Assembly: GCA_022787145.1 (NCBI GenBank)
Contig: JALFVM010000135.1
Location: 1 to 57,417 of the forward strand
Length of the DNA stretch: 57,417 nucleotides
Origin: Lachnospiraceae bacterium
GTDB taxonomy: Bacteria; Bacillota; Clostridia; Lachnospirales; Lachnospiraceae
Reading direction: 5' to 3'
The first letter of the stretch is position 1; each line of letters starts with the position of its first letter. This document shows positions 7,639 to 16,313 of this stretch, piece by piece. The notes under the pieces were generated by a model. That model made no database searches. It saw only the letters and a list, made by a program, of their open reading frames with translations, and had not been told where the DNA came from. Made by a program: the position numbers and the translations under genes.

Positions 7639-8480
7639 TGAAAACAAAAGTAAAAGAAAGAGTAAACTGGCCTGTTACGATTCTACTGATTCTTGGACTG
7701 ATTACCGTAATCTTTCCACTTTATCTGACAGTTGTGATTGCTTTTAAAAAACCGAGTGAAATGACGAACAGTATTTCCGGTATTTTGTCTCTTCCGAAAA
7801 GCTGGAGCTTTGAAAATTTTGCAGAGGCAATGCGTGTGACAGACTTCTGGCATTCTCTCGGAAATAGTATTCTGATCACGGTGATTACCGTTGTGATTTC
7901 AATTCTGCTGCATTCCATGATTGGATATGCAATCGGAAGAAACAAAGGAAAAAGTAAATTTTACAAATTTGCGTACCTGTACATTGTCAGTGGTATGTTT
8001 GTACCGTTTGCGATTCTGATGATGCCTCTGGTAAAACAGACTTCCCAGATGGGAATTGCAAATGCAGTTGGCGTAGTCATCTGTTATGTGGTATTCTATA
8101 TGCCGATGAATGTATTACTGTATTCCGGATACCTGACCAACATTCCGATCGCACTTGAGGAAGCGGCCAGAGTGGACGGTGCAAGCACCTGGAAAACATA
8201 CTGGAGTATTATTTTCCCGATTATGAAACCAATGCATGCGACAGTAGCAGTTCTGACTGCACTGGGAACATGGAATGACGTTATGACACCACTGGTAATC
8301 ATGTCCGGAAGCGGTATGAATACACTGCCTCTGGCACAGCTGACCTTCCAGACACAGTTCGGAACAAATTATAACCTCGCTTTTGCTTCGTATTTGCTGG
8401 CGTTACTTCCGATTCTGATCTTCTACCTGATCTGTCAGAAACAGATTCTGAATGGCGTGGTAAACGGAGCCGTAAAATAA
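7638..8480 (+). CDS. Sugar ABC transporter permease, MsmG/MalG-like
   Basis: 280-residue partner permease of the CUT1 transporter. It has a short N-terminus, a first membrane segment WPVTILLILGLITVIFPLYL, an external loop, and five further hydrophobic segments. The EAA motif is EEAARVDGASTWKTYWSIIF (residues about 174-193), longer downstream of the membrane core as in MalG. The start codon overlaps the stop of the upstream permease; the AGGAGGAG site sits inside the upstream gene's end. No ATP-binding subunit follows: the next gene is the alpha-galactosidase, so the transporter presumably borrows a shared MsmK/MsmX-type ATPase encoded elsewhere (inference from the family). Confidence 0.93.
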   Translation: MKTKVKERVNWPVTILLILGLITVIFPLYLTVVIAFKKPSEMTNSISGILSLPKSWSFENFAEAMRVTDFWHSLGNSILITVITVVISILLHSMIGYAIGRNKGKSKFYKFAYLYIVSGMFVPFAILMMPLVKQTSQMGIANAVGVVICYVVFYMPMNVLLYSGYLTNIPIALEEAARVDGASTWKTYWSIIFPIMKPMHATVAVLTALGTWNDVMTPLVIMSGSGMNTLPLAQLTFQTQFGTNYNLAFASYLLALLPILIFYLICQKQILNGVVNGAVK

Positions 8481-8508
8481 GAAATAAAAATTGTAGGAGG
8501 AATTTAGC

Positions 8509-10689
8509 GTGGCGATTATTTTTGACAAAGAGAGAAAGACTCTTACACTTCACACAAAAAATTCAACATATCAGATGCAGGTGGATCCGTATGGATTTTT
8601 GCTCCATCTGTATTACGGAACAAGAACAGAAGGATGTATGGATTATCTTTTGACTTATGCAGACAGAGGATTTTCCGGAAATCCTTATGATGCCAAAGAA
8701 GACAGAACGTATTCAATGGATGTGCTGCCGCAGGAATTCCCAGTATCTGGCAATGGAGATTTTCGAAGCCCGGCACTGATTATCAAAAATGCAGACGGTT
8801 CCTGCAGCTGTGATCTTCGCTACAAGACACATCACATTCAGAGCGGAAAATATAAGCTCCCTGGTCTTCCTGCCGTTTATGCCGGTAAGGAAGAAAGTGA
8901 AACTCTGGAGGTCGTGCTTGAAGATGCAGTTACAGGTGTGGAGGTTTGTCTTCTGTATGGCGTTTTACCTGAGTATGACATCATTACGAGAAGTGTAAAG
9001 ATCAGAAATGACGGCAGTCAGGAGTTTTCGATTGAGAAGGTGCAGAGTGCCAGTCTTGATTTTGTCGCAGGAAGGTATGATCTGATTACGTTCTACGGTC
9101 GTCATGCTATGGAGAGAAACTTCGACCGCCGTTTTCTTGGACATGGTGCACAGGTAATCAGAAGCCGCCGTGGAACCTCCAGTCATCAGTACAATCCGGT
9201 GATGATTCTGGCAGAGGAAGGGACCACAGAGGATGCAGGCAAATGCTATACGATGTCCTTTGTATACAGCGGCGGTTTCCTGGGTGAGGCAGAGCGTGAC
9301 CAGTATGAGCAGACACGGATACAGCTTGGATTGCAGGAAGAACAGTTTTCTTATCCGCTTGCACCGGGGGAAGCCTTCTGGGCGCCGGAAGTAGTGATGA
9401 GCTTCAGTGGGGAAGGTCTTGGCAGACTTTCCCAGAACCTCCACGAATGCTATCGCACACATCTTTGTCGTGGAAAATACAGAGATCAGGTAAGACCGAT
9501 TCTGGTAAACAGCTGGGAAGCATCGTATTTTGATTTTACCGGAGAGTCTATTTACAATCTTGCCAAAGAAGCGGCAGATCTTGGGATTGAAATGTTGGTT
9601 ATGGATGATGGCTGGTTTGGCAAACGAGATGATGACAACAGCGGTCTTGGTGACTGGTATGTCAATGAGAAGAAGCTGGGAATGTCTCTGGGAGAATTGA
9701 TTGAGAAGATCAATGCGCTTGGGGTAAAATTTGGTATCTGGATTGAGCCGGAGATGGTCAATGAAGACAGCGATCTCTACCGTGCGCATCCGGACTGGGC
9801 ATTTACGATTCCGGGAAGAAAACCGGTGAGAGGAAGAAATCAGCTGGTACTGGATTTCTCCAGAAAAGAAGTCGTAGATGCGATTTTCGAGCAGATCTGT
9901 GCACTGCTTGACCAGGGAAACATTGAATACGTCAAGTGGGATATGAACCGAAGCATTACTGATGTTTTCTCTCATGGAACAACCAACCAGGGAAAAGTTT
10001 TGCATGACTATGTACTTGGCCTTTATGACTTTCTGGAGAGGCTGATTTCTCGCTATCCGGATCTTTTGATCGAGGGCTGCAGCGGCGGCGGCGGAAGATT
10101 TGATGCGGGAATGCTGTATTATACACCGCAGATTTGGTGCAGTGACAACACGGATGCCGCAGACAGAGTCAAAATCCAGTATGGAACCTCCTTTTCCTAT
10201 CCTGTCTCTGCTGTAGGCTCTCATGTTTCGGCAGTTCCGAATCATCAGACAGGAAGAAACACTTCTATGAAAACAAGAGGTGTGGTGGCTATGGCTGGAA
10301 CCTTCGGCTATGAGCTGGATCTTGGCAAGCTTTCTGAGGAAGAAAAAGAAGAAATCCGCAGTCAGGTGAAAGAGTATCACCGCTATGGAGAACTGATTCA
10401 GAAAGGCTTGTATTACCGGCTTTCCAATCCGTTTAAAGATGAGATTGGAGCATGGGCATTTGTTTCTAAGGATCAGACAGAGGCACTGCTGAATGTGGTG
10501 ATGCTGGAGATTCACGGAAATATGACAAACAATTATGTGAAACTGAAAGGATTGAAATCCGGATGCATGTATCAGGATGAAGAGACGAAAAAAGTGTATC
10601 CTGCGGATGCACTGATGGATATGGGACTTCCGATGCCTGTGGAATTTGGTGAATATCAGGCTTATCAGGTTTATTTGAAAATAAAATAG
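8509..10689 (+). CDS. aga: Alpha-galactosidase, glycoside hydrolase family 36
   Basis: 726-residue enzyme that hydrolyses terminal alpha-1,6-galactosyl bonds of melibiose, raffinose and related sugars. No signal peptide, so it acts in the cytoplasm on imported substrate. The N-terminal beta-sandwich is followed by the catalytic barrel with MLVMDDGWFGKRDDDNSGLG, the nucleophile motif VKWDMNR (Asp478) and the acid/base motif WCSDNTDA (Asp546); EGCSGGGGRFDAGMLYY lies between them. Length equals the usual GH36 subgroup I size of about 730. The start is a GTG at 8509, 9 bases after TAGGAGG; an ATG at that point is absent. It closes the operon before a strong terminator at 10699-10740. Confidence 0.96.
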   Translation: MAIIFDKERKTLTLHTKNSTYQMQVDPYGFLLHLYYGTRTEGCMDYLLTYADRGFSGNPYDAKEDRTYSMDVLPQEFPVSGNGDFRSPALIIKNADGSCSCDLRYKTHHIQSGKYKLPGLPAVYAGKEESETLEVVLEDAVTGVEVCLLYGVLPEYDIITRSVKIRNDGSQEFSIEKVQSASLDFVAGRYDLITFYGRHAMERNFDRRFLGHGAQVIRSRRGTSSHQYNPVMILAEEGTTEDAGKCYTMSFVYSGGFLGEAERDQYEQTRIQLGLQEEQFSYPLAPGEAFWAPEVVMSFSGEGLGRLSQNLHECYRTHLCRGKYRDQVRPILVNSWEASYFDFTGESIYNLAKEAADLGIEMLVMDDGWFGKRDDDNSGLGDWYVNEKKLGMSLGELIEKINALGVKFGIWIEPEMVNEDSDLYRAHPDWAFTIPGRKPVRGRNQLVLDFSRKEVVDAIFEQICALLDQGNIEYVKWDMNRSITDVFSHGTTNQGKVLHDYVLGLYDFLERLISRYPDLLIEGCSGGGGRFDAGMLYYTPQIWCSDNTDAADRVKIQYGTSFSYPVSAVGSHVSAVPNHQTGRNTSMKTRGVVAMAGTFGYELDLGKLSEEEKEEIRSQVKEYHRYGELIQKGLYYRLSNPFKDEIGAWAFVSKDQTEALLNVVMLEIHGNMTNNYVKLKGLKSGCMYQDEETKKVYPADALMDMGLPMPVEFGEYQAYQVYLKIK

Positions 10690-10698
10690 ATAGATCAG

Positions 10699-10740
10699 CC
10701 CCGGCTGCCGATATGAAAAATCGACAGCCGGGGTGTTTTT
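10699..10740 (+). terminator. Rho-independent terminator of the alpha-galactoside operon
   Basis: GC-rich stem (CCCCGGCTG at 10699-10707 with CAGCCGGGG at 10725-10733, extended inward by partly paired bases) followed by TGTTTTT. It starts 10 bases after the alpha-galactosidase stop. Confidence 0.9.
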
Positions 10741-10764
10741 GTATAAAAGAGTTTCGTTTATTTC

Positions 10765-10793
10765 TTGTGTGAAGGCAAAACAAATGTTAAGAT
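10765..10793 (+). promoter_or_regulatory. Candidate promoter of the pseudouridine synthase gene
   Basis: TTGTGT at 10765-10770, 17 bases, TAAGAT at 10788-10793. Both hexamers are imperfect, but the spacing is ideal and the site lies between the upstream terminator and the gene start at 10857. Confidence 0.4.
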
Positions 10794-10856
10794 GAAAAAA
10801 AGAATAGAGTTCTTTTGTAGAGAACCATAAAACTGTTTAATATGGAGGACGTCATA

Positions 10857-11585
10857 ATGAAGACGGTTCGATTGGATAAATTTCTGGCAGATGCCGGAGT
10901 TGGTACGCGCAGTGAGGTAAAAAAGCAGATACAAAAAGGCCTTGTTCAGGTCAATGAGGCAGTCATCAAAGATCCTGGTTATAAGGTAACGCTGCTGCAG
11001 GATCAGGTATCTGTTCGGGGACAGTGTGTGGGTGTGTCAGAGGAATTTGAATATTATCTTTTGCACAAGCCGGCCGGCTGTGTCAGTGCAACTACGGACA
11101 ATCTCCATAAAACGGTGCTGGATTATCTTCCAAAAAGCAGAAAAGAGCTGTTCCCTGTGGGGCGCCTTGATAAAGATACAGAAGGGCTTCTTTTGATTAC
11201 GAATGACGGAGAGTTGGCACATCAGCTTTTGTCACCGAAAAAGCATGTGGACAAAACGTATTTTGCCCGTGTGGCAGGAAAAGTAACAGACGATGATGTG
11301 CAAGCCATGGAACAGGGCGTGGATATCGGAGAGAAGAAAGTTACACTTCCGGCAAAGCTGGTGATTTTGAAGACGGAAGAGACAGCGGATGGTTGGGTTT
11401 CGGAGGTTGAACTTACGATCTGTGAGGGAAAATTCCATCAGGTGAAGCGCATGATGGAGGCTGTCGGAAAGAAAGTGACTTATCTGAAACGAATTTCTAT
11501 GGGGCCGCTGGTATTGCCAAAAGATTTGGAAAAAGGGCAGTATCGAAAGCTGACGCAGGAAGAAGTTGAAAAATTAAAAAAATAA
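10857..11585 (+). CDS. rsuA: RsuA-family 16S rRNA pseudouridine synthase
   Basis: 242-residue RNA modification enzyme. An N-terminal S4 RNA-binding domain (LDKFLADAGVGTRSEVKKQI, residues 5-24) is followed by the catalytic RsuA/RluB fold with the catalytic Asp in VGRLDKDTEGLLLITNDG (residues about 100-117), then SPKKHVDKTYFARV and a C-terminal CEGKFHQVKRMMEAVGKKV motif. RsuA of E. coli modifies U516 of 16S rRNA; the short length and lack of a C-terminal extension fit RsuA better than RluB. The ATG at 10857 is used because GGAGG lies just before it, whereas an upstream in-frame ATG overlaps that site. It stands alone between a terminator and a hairpin shared with the convergent uxuB gene. Confidence 0.9.
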   Translation: MKTVRLDKFLADAGVGTRSEVKKQIQKGLVQVNEAVIKDPGYKVTLLQDQVSVRGQCVGVSEEFEYYLLHKPAGCVSATTDNLHKTVLDYLPKSRKELFPVGRLDKDTEGLLLITNDGELAHQLLSPKKHVDKTYFARVAGKVTDDDVQAMEQGVDIGEKKVTLPAKLVILKTEETADGWVSEVELTICEGKFHQVKRMMEAVGKKVTYLKRISMGPLVLPKDLEKGQYRKLTQEEVEKLKK

Positions 11586-11603
11586 GAGCCTGTATAAGAT
11601 ACA

Positions 11604-11638
11604 GAAGGGGACAAATGGATTTGGCATTTGTCCCCTTC
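11604..11638. terminator. Hairpin between convergent genes, GGGGACA-type
   Basis: Perfect 14-bp inverted repeat (11604-11617 and 11625-11638) with a 7-base loop, containing GGGGACAAATG and its complement. It sits between rsuA (plus) and the uxuB-type gene (minus), so it may terminate both. The T run is weak. The GGGGACA...TGTCCCC ends resemble the larger palindromes at 4343 and 21223, and it may be a shorter member of the same element family. Confidence 0.6.
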
Positions 11639-11681
11639 GTTTACGTGAAAAGAGATATTTTCTAATAGGTTTTTGTTGTGT

Positions 11682-12533
11682 TTATACGCCGGAGTATGAC
11701 TGGAAGCCGCCATCAACAGGGAGAACGACTCCGGTGATGAAGCTTGCAGCCTCGTTATTTACGAGAAACAGCAGTGCACCTTCTAATTCCTTCGGATCAC
11801 CAAAACGTTCCATTGGAGTGGCGTTCAGAATCTTATTGGTGCGGGCTGTCGGAGTTCCGTCCTCGTTCCACAGAAGTTTTGCATTCTGTTTGGTGGAGAA
11901 AAAGCCCGGTGCAATTGCGTTGACACGGATGCCGGTTTTGGAAAAATGCACAGCCAGCCATTGAGTGAAGTTGGAAACGGCTGCTTTTGCTCCGGAGTAA
12001 GCCGGAATCTTGGTCAGCGGTGTGTAGGCGTTCATGGAACTGATGTTGATGATATTGCATCCTTTACGGCCTACCATCTGTTTTGCAAATGCCTGTGTGG
12101 GTAGAAGTGTACCCAGGAAGTTCAGACGAAAGACAGCGTCGACCCCTTCCTCCTCGAGATCGAAGAAGCTCTTTGTCTCTGCATCGATGTCTCCGCACTC
12201 AAAGTATTCTTTTTCGGTGGTTGCTTTCGGGTTGTTGCCGCCCGCACCGTTTACCAGAATATCACAGGGACCAAAATCCTTCAACACCTGCTCAGCGACT
12301 GCAAGGCAGGTGTCTTTTTCCAGTACGTTGCACTGGTATGCCTTGGCGATACCGCCTTCTGCGATGATTTCATCCGCATATTTCTGTGTGGATTCCATGC
12401 TGCGGTTAAGAAGAGCTACCTTGGCGCCCGCACGTGCAAGTGCTTTTGCGAGAGCACTGCACAGTACACCGCCTGCTCCGGTCACCACGGCTACTTTACC
12501 AGTTAAATCAGTACTTAATACATTTTTTTCCAT
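11682..12533 (-). CDS. uxuB: SDR oxidoreductase, D-mannonate (fructuronate) oxidoreductase-like, UxuB/YjmF type
   Basis: 283-residue NAD(P)-dependent short-chain dehydrogenase. It has the cofactor loop VVTGAGGVLCSALAKALARA (residues 16-35), the NGAGGN variant of the NNAG motif near residue 94, and the catalytic Tyr/Lys in YSGAKAAVS with NISSMNAY before it. The C-terminus VLPVDGGFQSYSGV is typical of the SDR enzymes found beside uxuA in Firmicutes (YjmF type), which interconvert D-fructuronate and D-mannonate. This differs from the unrelated polyol-dehydrogenase UxuB of E. coli. The gene follows uxuA by 18 bases and ends the four-gene minus-strand operon. The substrate is deduced from context; other sugar acids are possible. 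Confidence 0.8.
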   Translation of the reverse strand: MEKNVLSTDLTGKVAVVTGAGGVLCSALAKALARAGAKVALLNRSMESTQKYADEIIAEGGIAKAYQCNVLEKDTCLAVAEQVLKDFGPCDILVNGAGGNNPKATTEKEYFECGDIDAETKSFFDLEEEGVDAVFRLNFLGTLLPTQAFAKQMVGRKGCNIINISSMNAYTPLTKIPAYSGAKAAVSNFTQWLAVHFSKTGIRVNAIAPGFFSTKQNAKLLWNEDGTPTARTNKILNATPMERFGDPKELEGALLFLVNNEAASFITGVVLPVDGGFQSYSGV

Positions 12534-12551
12534 AATAGGATCTGCCTCCTC

Positions 12552-13634
12552 TTAATTCTTTGCGTTTTTGTCAATGGCTTCCCACAATCCGTTCAAATAG
12601 GTACTTCCCAGTGCTCTGTCATAGAGACCGTAGCCGGGGCGTCCTACTTCATCCCAGATCATGCGTCCGTGGTCTGGACGGATATAGGTATCCGGGCAGG
12701 TTTCGTAGATAGCTTTCATGATTTCGTACATATCCAGATCGCCGTCTGTGGACAGATGGCTGGATTCACGGAAACGACGGTCACTTCCCAGATGTTTGAC
12801 GTTTCTGACGTGCAGGCAGCCGATTCGATCCATCTCGCCAAAGTGACGGATCAGTGCCGGAATATCATTTTTTACATTGCTGCCGAGGGAGCCTGTACAC
12901 AGGCACAGTGTGTTGCATGGGCTGTCGTGAAGAGCTACCATGCGGTCATAACCCTCCTGGTCATGTGTGATGCGCGGAAGTCCGAAGATTGGCCAGCCTG
13001 GATCATCTGGATGGCAGGCCATCTTGATGCCCACTTCCTCGCAGACTGGAATGATGGCATCAAGAAAATATTTGAAGTTCTCGTATAATTTCTCTTCATC
13101 CACGTCTTTGTAAAGCTCCAGCGTTTTTTCCAGTTCAGCGAGACGCTCCGGTTCCCATCCCGGGAGACTGAAGCCGTTGGAATCCTCCGCAGTTTTCTGA
13201 ACGATCTCCAGCGGTGTCATGTTTCCAAGTTCTTCCTCATCGAAATAGAGGCTGTTGCTTCCATCTTCCGGAATCTCTCTTGCAAGGTCGGTGCGCAGCC
13301 AGTCCAGTACAGGCATAAAGTTGTAAACGATGACTTTCACACCGTATTTTGCGAGGTTGCGGATGGTGATTTTGTAATTTTCAATATATTGATCTCTGGT
13401 CGGAAGGCCAAGTTTGATATCTTCGTGTACGTTGACGCTTTCGATGACTTCTACTTCCAGTCCGGCTGCATGTACATGGTCGACGTAAGCTTTGATTTCT
13501 TCCTCTGTCCATACTTCTCCGGCGGCTTTTTCGTCCAGGACACCCATAAGACCGCTCATGCCTGGAATCTGTTTGATCTGTTTGAGGGTGATGTTGTCTC
13601 TTCCTTCCCCATACCAGCGAAAAGTCATTTTCAT
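12552..13634 (-). CDS. uxuA: Mannonate dehydratase
   Basis: 360-residue enzyme that removes water from D-mannonate to give 2-keto-3-deoxy-D-gluconate (KDG). It begins [20 protein letters not shown], a hallmark N-terminus of UxuA, and has [20 protein letters not shown], then [22 protein letters not shown] and the [11 protein letters not shown] motif; the His, Cys and Asp of these segments bind the Fe/Mn ion. Length is that of the family. The stop of the regulator gene is 30 bases upstream and the uxuB-type gene follows, so the cassette channels fructuronate to KDG. A KDG kinase and aldolase are not in the window. Start ATG 13634 has AGGAGGAA upstream. Confidence 0.95.
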   Translation of the reverse strand: MKMTFRWYGEGRDNITLKQIKQIPGMSGLMGVLDEKAAGEVWTEEEIKAYVDHVHAAGLEVEVIESVNVHEDIKLGLPTRDQYIENYKITIRNLAKYGVKVIVYNFMPVLDWLRTDLAREIPEDGSNSLYFDEEELGNMTPLEIVQKTAEDSNGFSLPGWEPERLAELEKTLELYKDVDEEKLYENFKYFLDAIIPVCEEVGIKMACHPDDPGWPIFGLPRITHDQEGYDRMVALHDSPCNTLCLCTGSLGSNVKNDIPALIRHFGEMDRIGCLHVRNVKHLGSDRRFRESSHLSTDGDLDMYEIMKAIYETCPDTYIRPDHGRMIWDEVGRPGYGLYDRALGSTYLNGLWEAIDKNAKN

Positions 13635-13664
13635 AGTAAATTCCTCCTGGTTATATATTTGTTA

Positions 13665-14393
13665 TCAATCAGGGTTTTCCATATGCTTGCCAATAGAGAT
13701 TAATTCTTCTCTGTTTCGTGCAATATGGTTATACATTGCCTGTGATGCGCGTTCCGCATTTCTGGAGGCGATGGCCTCCGCAATTGTGCGATGACCGCTG
13801 ATGGTCTCTGCGAGCAGAGAATTTCCATTGAGAGAACCAAACAATCCGACTGAATAGGTAATGATCGGAATCAGTTTCGGAACCACAAGATTGTGCGTAC
13901 ATTTGGCAATACTGATATGATATTTGGTGTCGTTCGGCAGATGATCCACACCGGATAAAATATCATTTTCTACCAAATGGCAGGTTGCCCACACGTTTTC
14001 GATATCTTCGTCGGTTGCTTTTTTGGCTGCAAGAGAAGCAACCCAGGGTTCCATCTGTAGACGGACCTCCAAAAGATCTTTTGCAAGCTGAAACTGGTCT
14101 TCATAGTAGGCAAAGCCCAGGGGGTCATCAATCTGTCCCGGATGGTGGGCGATGTAGGTTCCCTTTCCGCGTTTGATGACAAGAATGTTGCGGGCTACCA
14201 GAAGCTTGACAGCTTCCCGGATGGTGCCTCGTCCGACGTTCAGCATTGCGGCCAGCTCGAATTCATTTGGAAGTTTGTCTTCACTTGTGAGCTGACGATC
14301 TACAATTAGTTTCGATATCTGTGCGGCTACCCGCTCAGGGAGGGGCAGATCCTGTGATTTTACATGCTCAAAATTTAATGATTCTATATCCAT
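13665..14393 (-). CDS. FadR/GntR-family transcriptional regulator of the sugar-acid operons
   Basis: 242-residue regulator. Residues about 15-80 are a winged helix (DKLPNEFELAAMLNVGRGTI, REAVKLLVARNILVIKRGKG), and residues about 90-235 are an all-helical FCD ligand-binding domain (DLLEVRLQMEPWVASLAAKK, then metal-type His residues in TKYHISIAKCTHN and SGHRTIAEAI). Members of this group usually bind uronates, gluconate or related hydroxy acids. It lies inside the gntP-uxuA-uxuB operon but has its own extended -10 promoter. I place the start at the ATG at 14393; the ATG at 14405 (four codons earlier) is nearly touching the GAAAGG site. It is the obvious candidate to bind the paired operators at 16033-16045 and 16134-16146. 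Confidence 0.88.
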   Translation of the reverse strand: MDIESLNFEHVKSQDLPLPERVAAQISKLIVDRQLTSEDKLPNEFELAAMLNVGRGTIREAVKLLVARNILVIKRGKGTYIAHHPGQIDDPLGFAYYEDQFQLAKDLLEVRLQMEPWVASLAAKKATDEDIENVWATCHLVENDILSGVDHLPNDTKYHISIAKCTHNLVVPKLIPIITYSVGLFGSLNGNSLLAETISGHRTIAEAIASRNAERASQAMYNHIARNREELISIGKHMENPD

Positions 14394-14426
14394 AAGTGAT
14401 ACCATGCCTTTCTTCGTTGTATTTTC

Positions 14427-14435
14427 ATTATAGCA
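14427..14435 (-). promoter_or_regulatory. Extended -10 promoter of the GntR regulator
   Basis: On the minus strand TGC directly precedes TATAAT (complement of 14427-14432). No good -35 is present 17 bases upstream. The predicted leader is very short. It would let the regulator be made independently of the permease promoter. Confidence 0.5.
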
Positions 14436-14501
14436 TAATTGCATGGAATCTTGGCTGAAAATAAATTCTCTGCTCAAAAATTTTTACTTATTTTTTTGCG
14501 G

Positions 14502-15893
14502 TTACATCAGTCCCGGCAGGAATCCCTGGCAAAGGCTTAACAGGCATACAAAGATCAGAATTGCAACACCTGCCACAAAACCGCCGAGCGTCCATCCGCG
14601 AATGGTATCTACCTCATTCAGGTGGAAGAATCTGGAAATTGCCCAGAATCCGGAGTCGTTTGGCAGAGACAGACCGATACCGCCGGCACATACAGCAATT
14701 GCACACAGGATTGGAGAAATTCCGGAAGCTGCTGCTGCGGAAGATACGATTGCTGCTGTTGTAGTAAGAGCAACGGTTGTAGAACCTGTTGCAATACGAA
14801 GTACCTGTGCGATTACGAAGCACATAATCAAGATTGGCATATGGAATCCCTGCAGTGTTCCGGTGATCAGGTTTGCAATACCACAAGCTTTCAGGACACC
14901 GCCGTAAGCACCGCCGGCACCTGTGATCAGCAGGATCAGACCAACCTTGTCAGCACCATCAGACATGATTTCTGTGATGGAACGAGGCAGGTATTTACGG
15001 GAAATAAATGCTGCATAAAGAACACCGATGGTCATAGCTACGTTCTTTCCTCCAAGGAAGGACAGAGCTGCCAGTAATGTGCTGTCTTCTGGAAGCAGGA
15101 ATGCGGAGAAGGAACCAATCAGAATCAGGAAGATTGGAACAAGAAGGATAGACATTGCCTTGCCTGCACCCATTTTTGTCTGAGTTTCTTTTGCTGCGTT
15201 TGCTGCAAGTTCAGCATCCAGATCGGAAAAATCCCATGTTTTTCCGGCTTTCTGATCTTGCTTGTTAATGATACCACCGTAGATGATACCACCGACAAAC
15301 ATACCTACAAATGCAGAGATCAGTGCATAGAAGAAGAAAATACCAACATTAATATCCATTGCAGCTGCTACAGCCAGAGGCGGAGCCGTCGGCAGAACCA
15401 GAGCGAAGGTACAGGTGGTTGCTACAGAGATTGCACATCCGTAAGCTGCCATGGAGTAACCTGTTTTACGGGAAAGAACGCGAAGCATTGGAGCGAACAT
15501 GATGTATACAACATCGCCGAATACAGGAATACCGGTAATGAAACCTGCAACGGAAACGGCATACTGAGAACGTTTTGGTCCAACGGCTTTCAGAACTTTA
15601 TCAACAATGTTGTCGATACCGCCGGATTCATACATGAACATACCCAGCATAACACCAAGTCCGGTAACGATACCGATGGAACCAAGGGTAGAACCGAAGT
15701 TGTTGGTGATACAGTTTGAGACATCTGCCAGTGAGGCAAACCCTTCAGGTGCTTCGCTGCCAGCGTAGGTAAGCAGTGCCAGAAGACCAGTGCCGTAAGC
15801 ACAGGCAAGCAGTGATACGAATGCGTTCAGTTTTACTTTGATGATGCATAACAGTAAGACTGCGATGGATACAAGAAATACGATCATTAACAT
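14502..15893 (-). CDS. gntP: GntP-family gluconate/sugar-acid:proton symporter
   Basis: 463-residue inner-membrane carrier with about 12-14 hydrophobic helices. Family features include GIVTGLGVMLGMFMYESGGI, GFITGIPVFGDVVYIMFAP, GAGGAYGGVLKACGIANLI and GGIGLSLPNDSGFWAISRF (the SNDSGFW-type motif) near the C-terminus. GntP carriers take up gluconate, fructuronate, idonate and related acids. It is the first gene of the minus-strand operon, upstream of the regulator and uxuA-uxuB, so its substrate should be an acid that ends in mannonate/KDG, or one of the acids used by the divergent Lar-containing operon. Start ATG 15893 follows AGAGGAGAA. Family identity secure; substrate inferred. Confidence 0.92.
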   Translation of the reverse strand: MLMIVFLVSIAVLLLCIIKVKLNAFVSLLACAYGTGLLALLTYAGSEAPEGFASLADVSNCITNNFGSTLGSIGIVTGLGVMLGMFMYESGGIDNIVDKVLKAVGPKRSQYAVSVAGFITGIPVFGDVVYIMFAPMLRVLSRKTGYSMAAYGCAISVATTCTFALVLPTAPPLAVAAAMDINVGIFFFYALISAFVGMFVGGIIYGGIINKQDQKAGKTWDFSDLDAELAANAAKETQTKMGAGKAMSILLVPIFLILIGSFSAFLLPEDSTLLAALSFLGGKNVAMTIGVLYAAFISRKYLPRSITEIMSDGADKVGLILLITGAGGAYGGVLKACGIANLITGTLQGFHMPILIMCFVIAQVLRIATGSTTVALTTTAAIVSSAAAASGISPILCAIAVCAGGIGLSLPNDSGFWAISRFFHLNEVDTIRGWTLGGFVAGVAILIFVCLLSLCQGFLPGLM

Positions 15894-16025
15894 AATGAAT
15901 TCTCCTCTTTTTCTCTTTTCGTTATGTTGTTTTGGTTACTTGTGACACCCGGACAAAAGCCGGGAAATCTGGATGTTTGCCGAAATATGTTCCCCCTTGA
16001 TCGGCAAGTGCTTCCTTATGTCTGT

Positions 16026-16055
16026 ACCATAACACGTCATACGTCGTACTGTCAA
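16026..16055 (-). promoter_or_regulatory. Promoter of the gntP-gntR-uxuA-uxuB operon, operator in spacer
   Basis: Reading the minus strand: TTGACA (complement of 16050-16055), an 18-base spacer, TATGGT (complement of 16026-16031). The spacer contains GACGTATGACGTG, the same 13-mer that lies in the spacer of the divergent promoter. The leader to the gntP ATG is about 125 bases and holds no gene. Confidence 0.72.
16033..16045 (-). promoter_or_regulatory. Operator 1 for the FadR/GntR regulator
   Basis: GACGTATGACGTG on the minus strand. It is an exact reverse-complement match to 16134-16146 on the plus strand, and with flanks the two sites agree at 20 of 21 positions. The site sits between -35 and -10, where a bound repressor would block RNA polymerase. 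Confidence 0.7.
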
Positions 16056-16129
16056 ATATAAAATGAATATCGAATAGAAAATCGTCAAAAACAACAAAAA
16101 ATATAGGTAAAAACTGTAACAACTCACAA

Positions 16130-16158
16130 TTGAGACGTATGACGTGTGATGGTATAAT
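16130..16158 (+). promoter_or_regulatory. Promoter of the dehydrogenase-larA-ilvD-kduD-larB operon, operator in spacer
   Basis: TTGAGA at 16130-16135, 17-base spacer, TATAAT at 16153-16158. Operator GACGTATGACGTG starts inside the -35 and fills the upstream two thirds of the spacer. The leader to the ATG at 16314 is about 150 bases with no gene in it. Confidence 0.75.
16134..16146 (+). promoter_or_regulatory. Operator 2 for the FadR/GntR regulator
   Basis: GACGTATGACGTG, inverted copy of operator 1, placed about 101 bases away. The equal placement relative to both promoters implies that the two divergent operons respond to one regulator. Confidence 0.7.
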
Positions 16159-16313
16159 AAGGACAAGCAATCAGGAAAACAGTTTTATCGAGGACGGTTG
16201 TGCTGCTTCCTTATCGTATTATTTTTTTATGTAATTTATGCACGGTTCCCACTGTTTGAGAAAAAGCAAATTTCCATGCGAATGAAGAAAAATGAAAGGA
16301 GCTATCTTACATA

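Noticed and set aside
8965-10515. 516-codon open frame antisense to the alpha-galactosidase
   Set aside because: It mirrors the codon pattern of the real gene, has no ribosome binding site and its translation is rich in His, Cys and Arg without any recognisable domain. A shadow frame.
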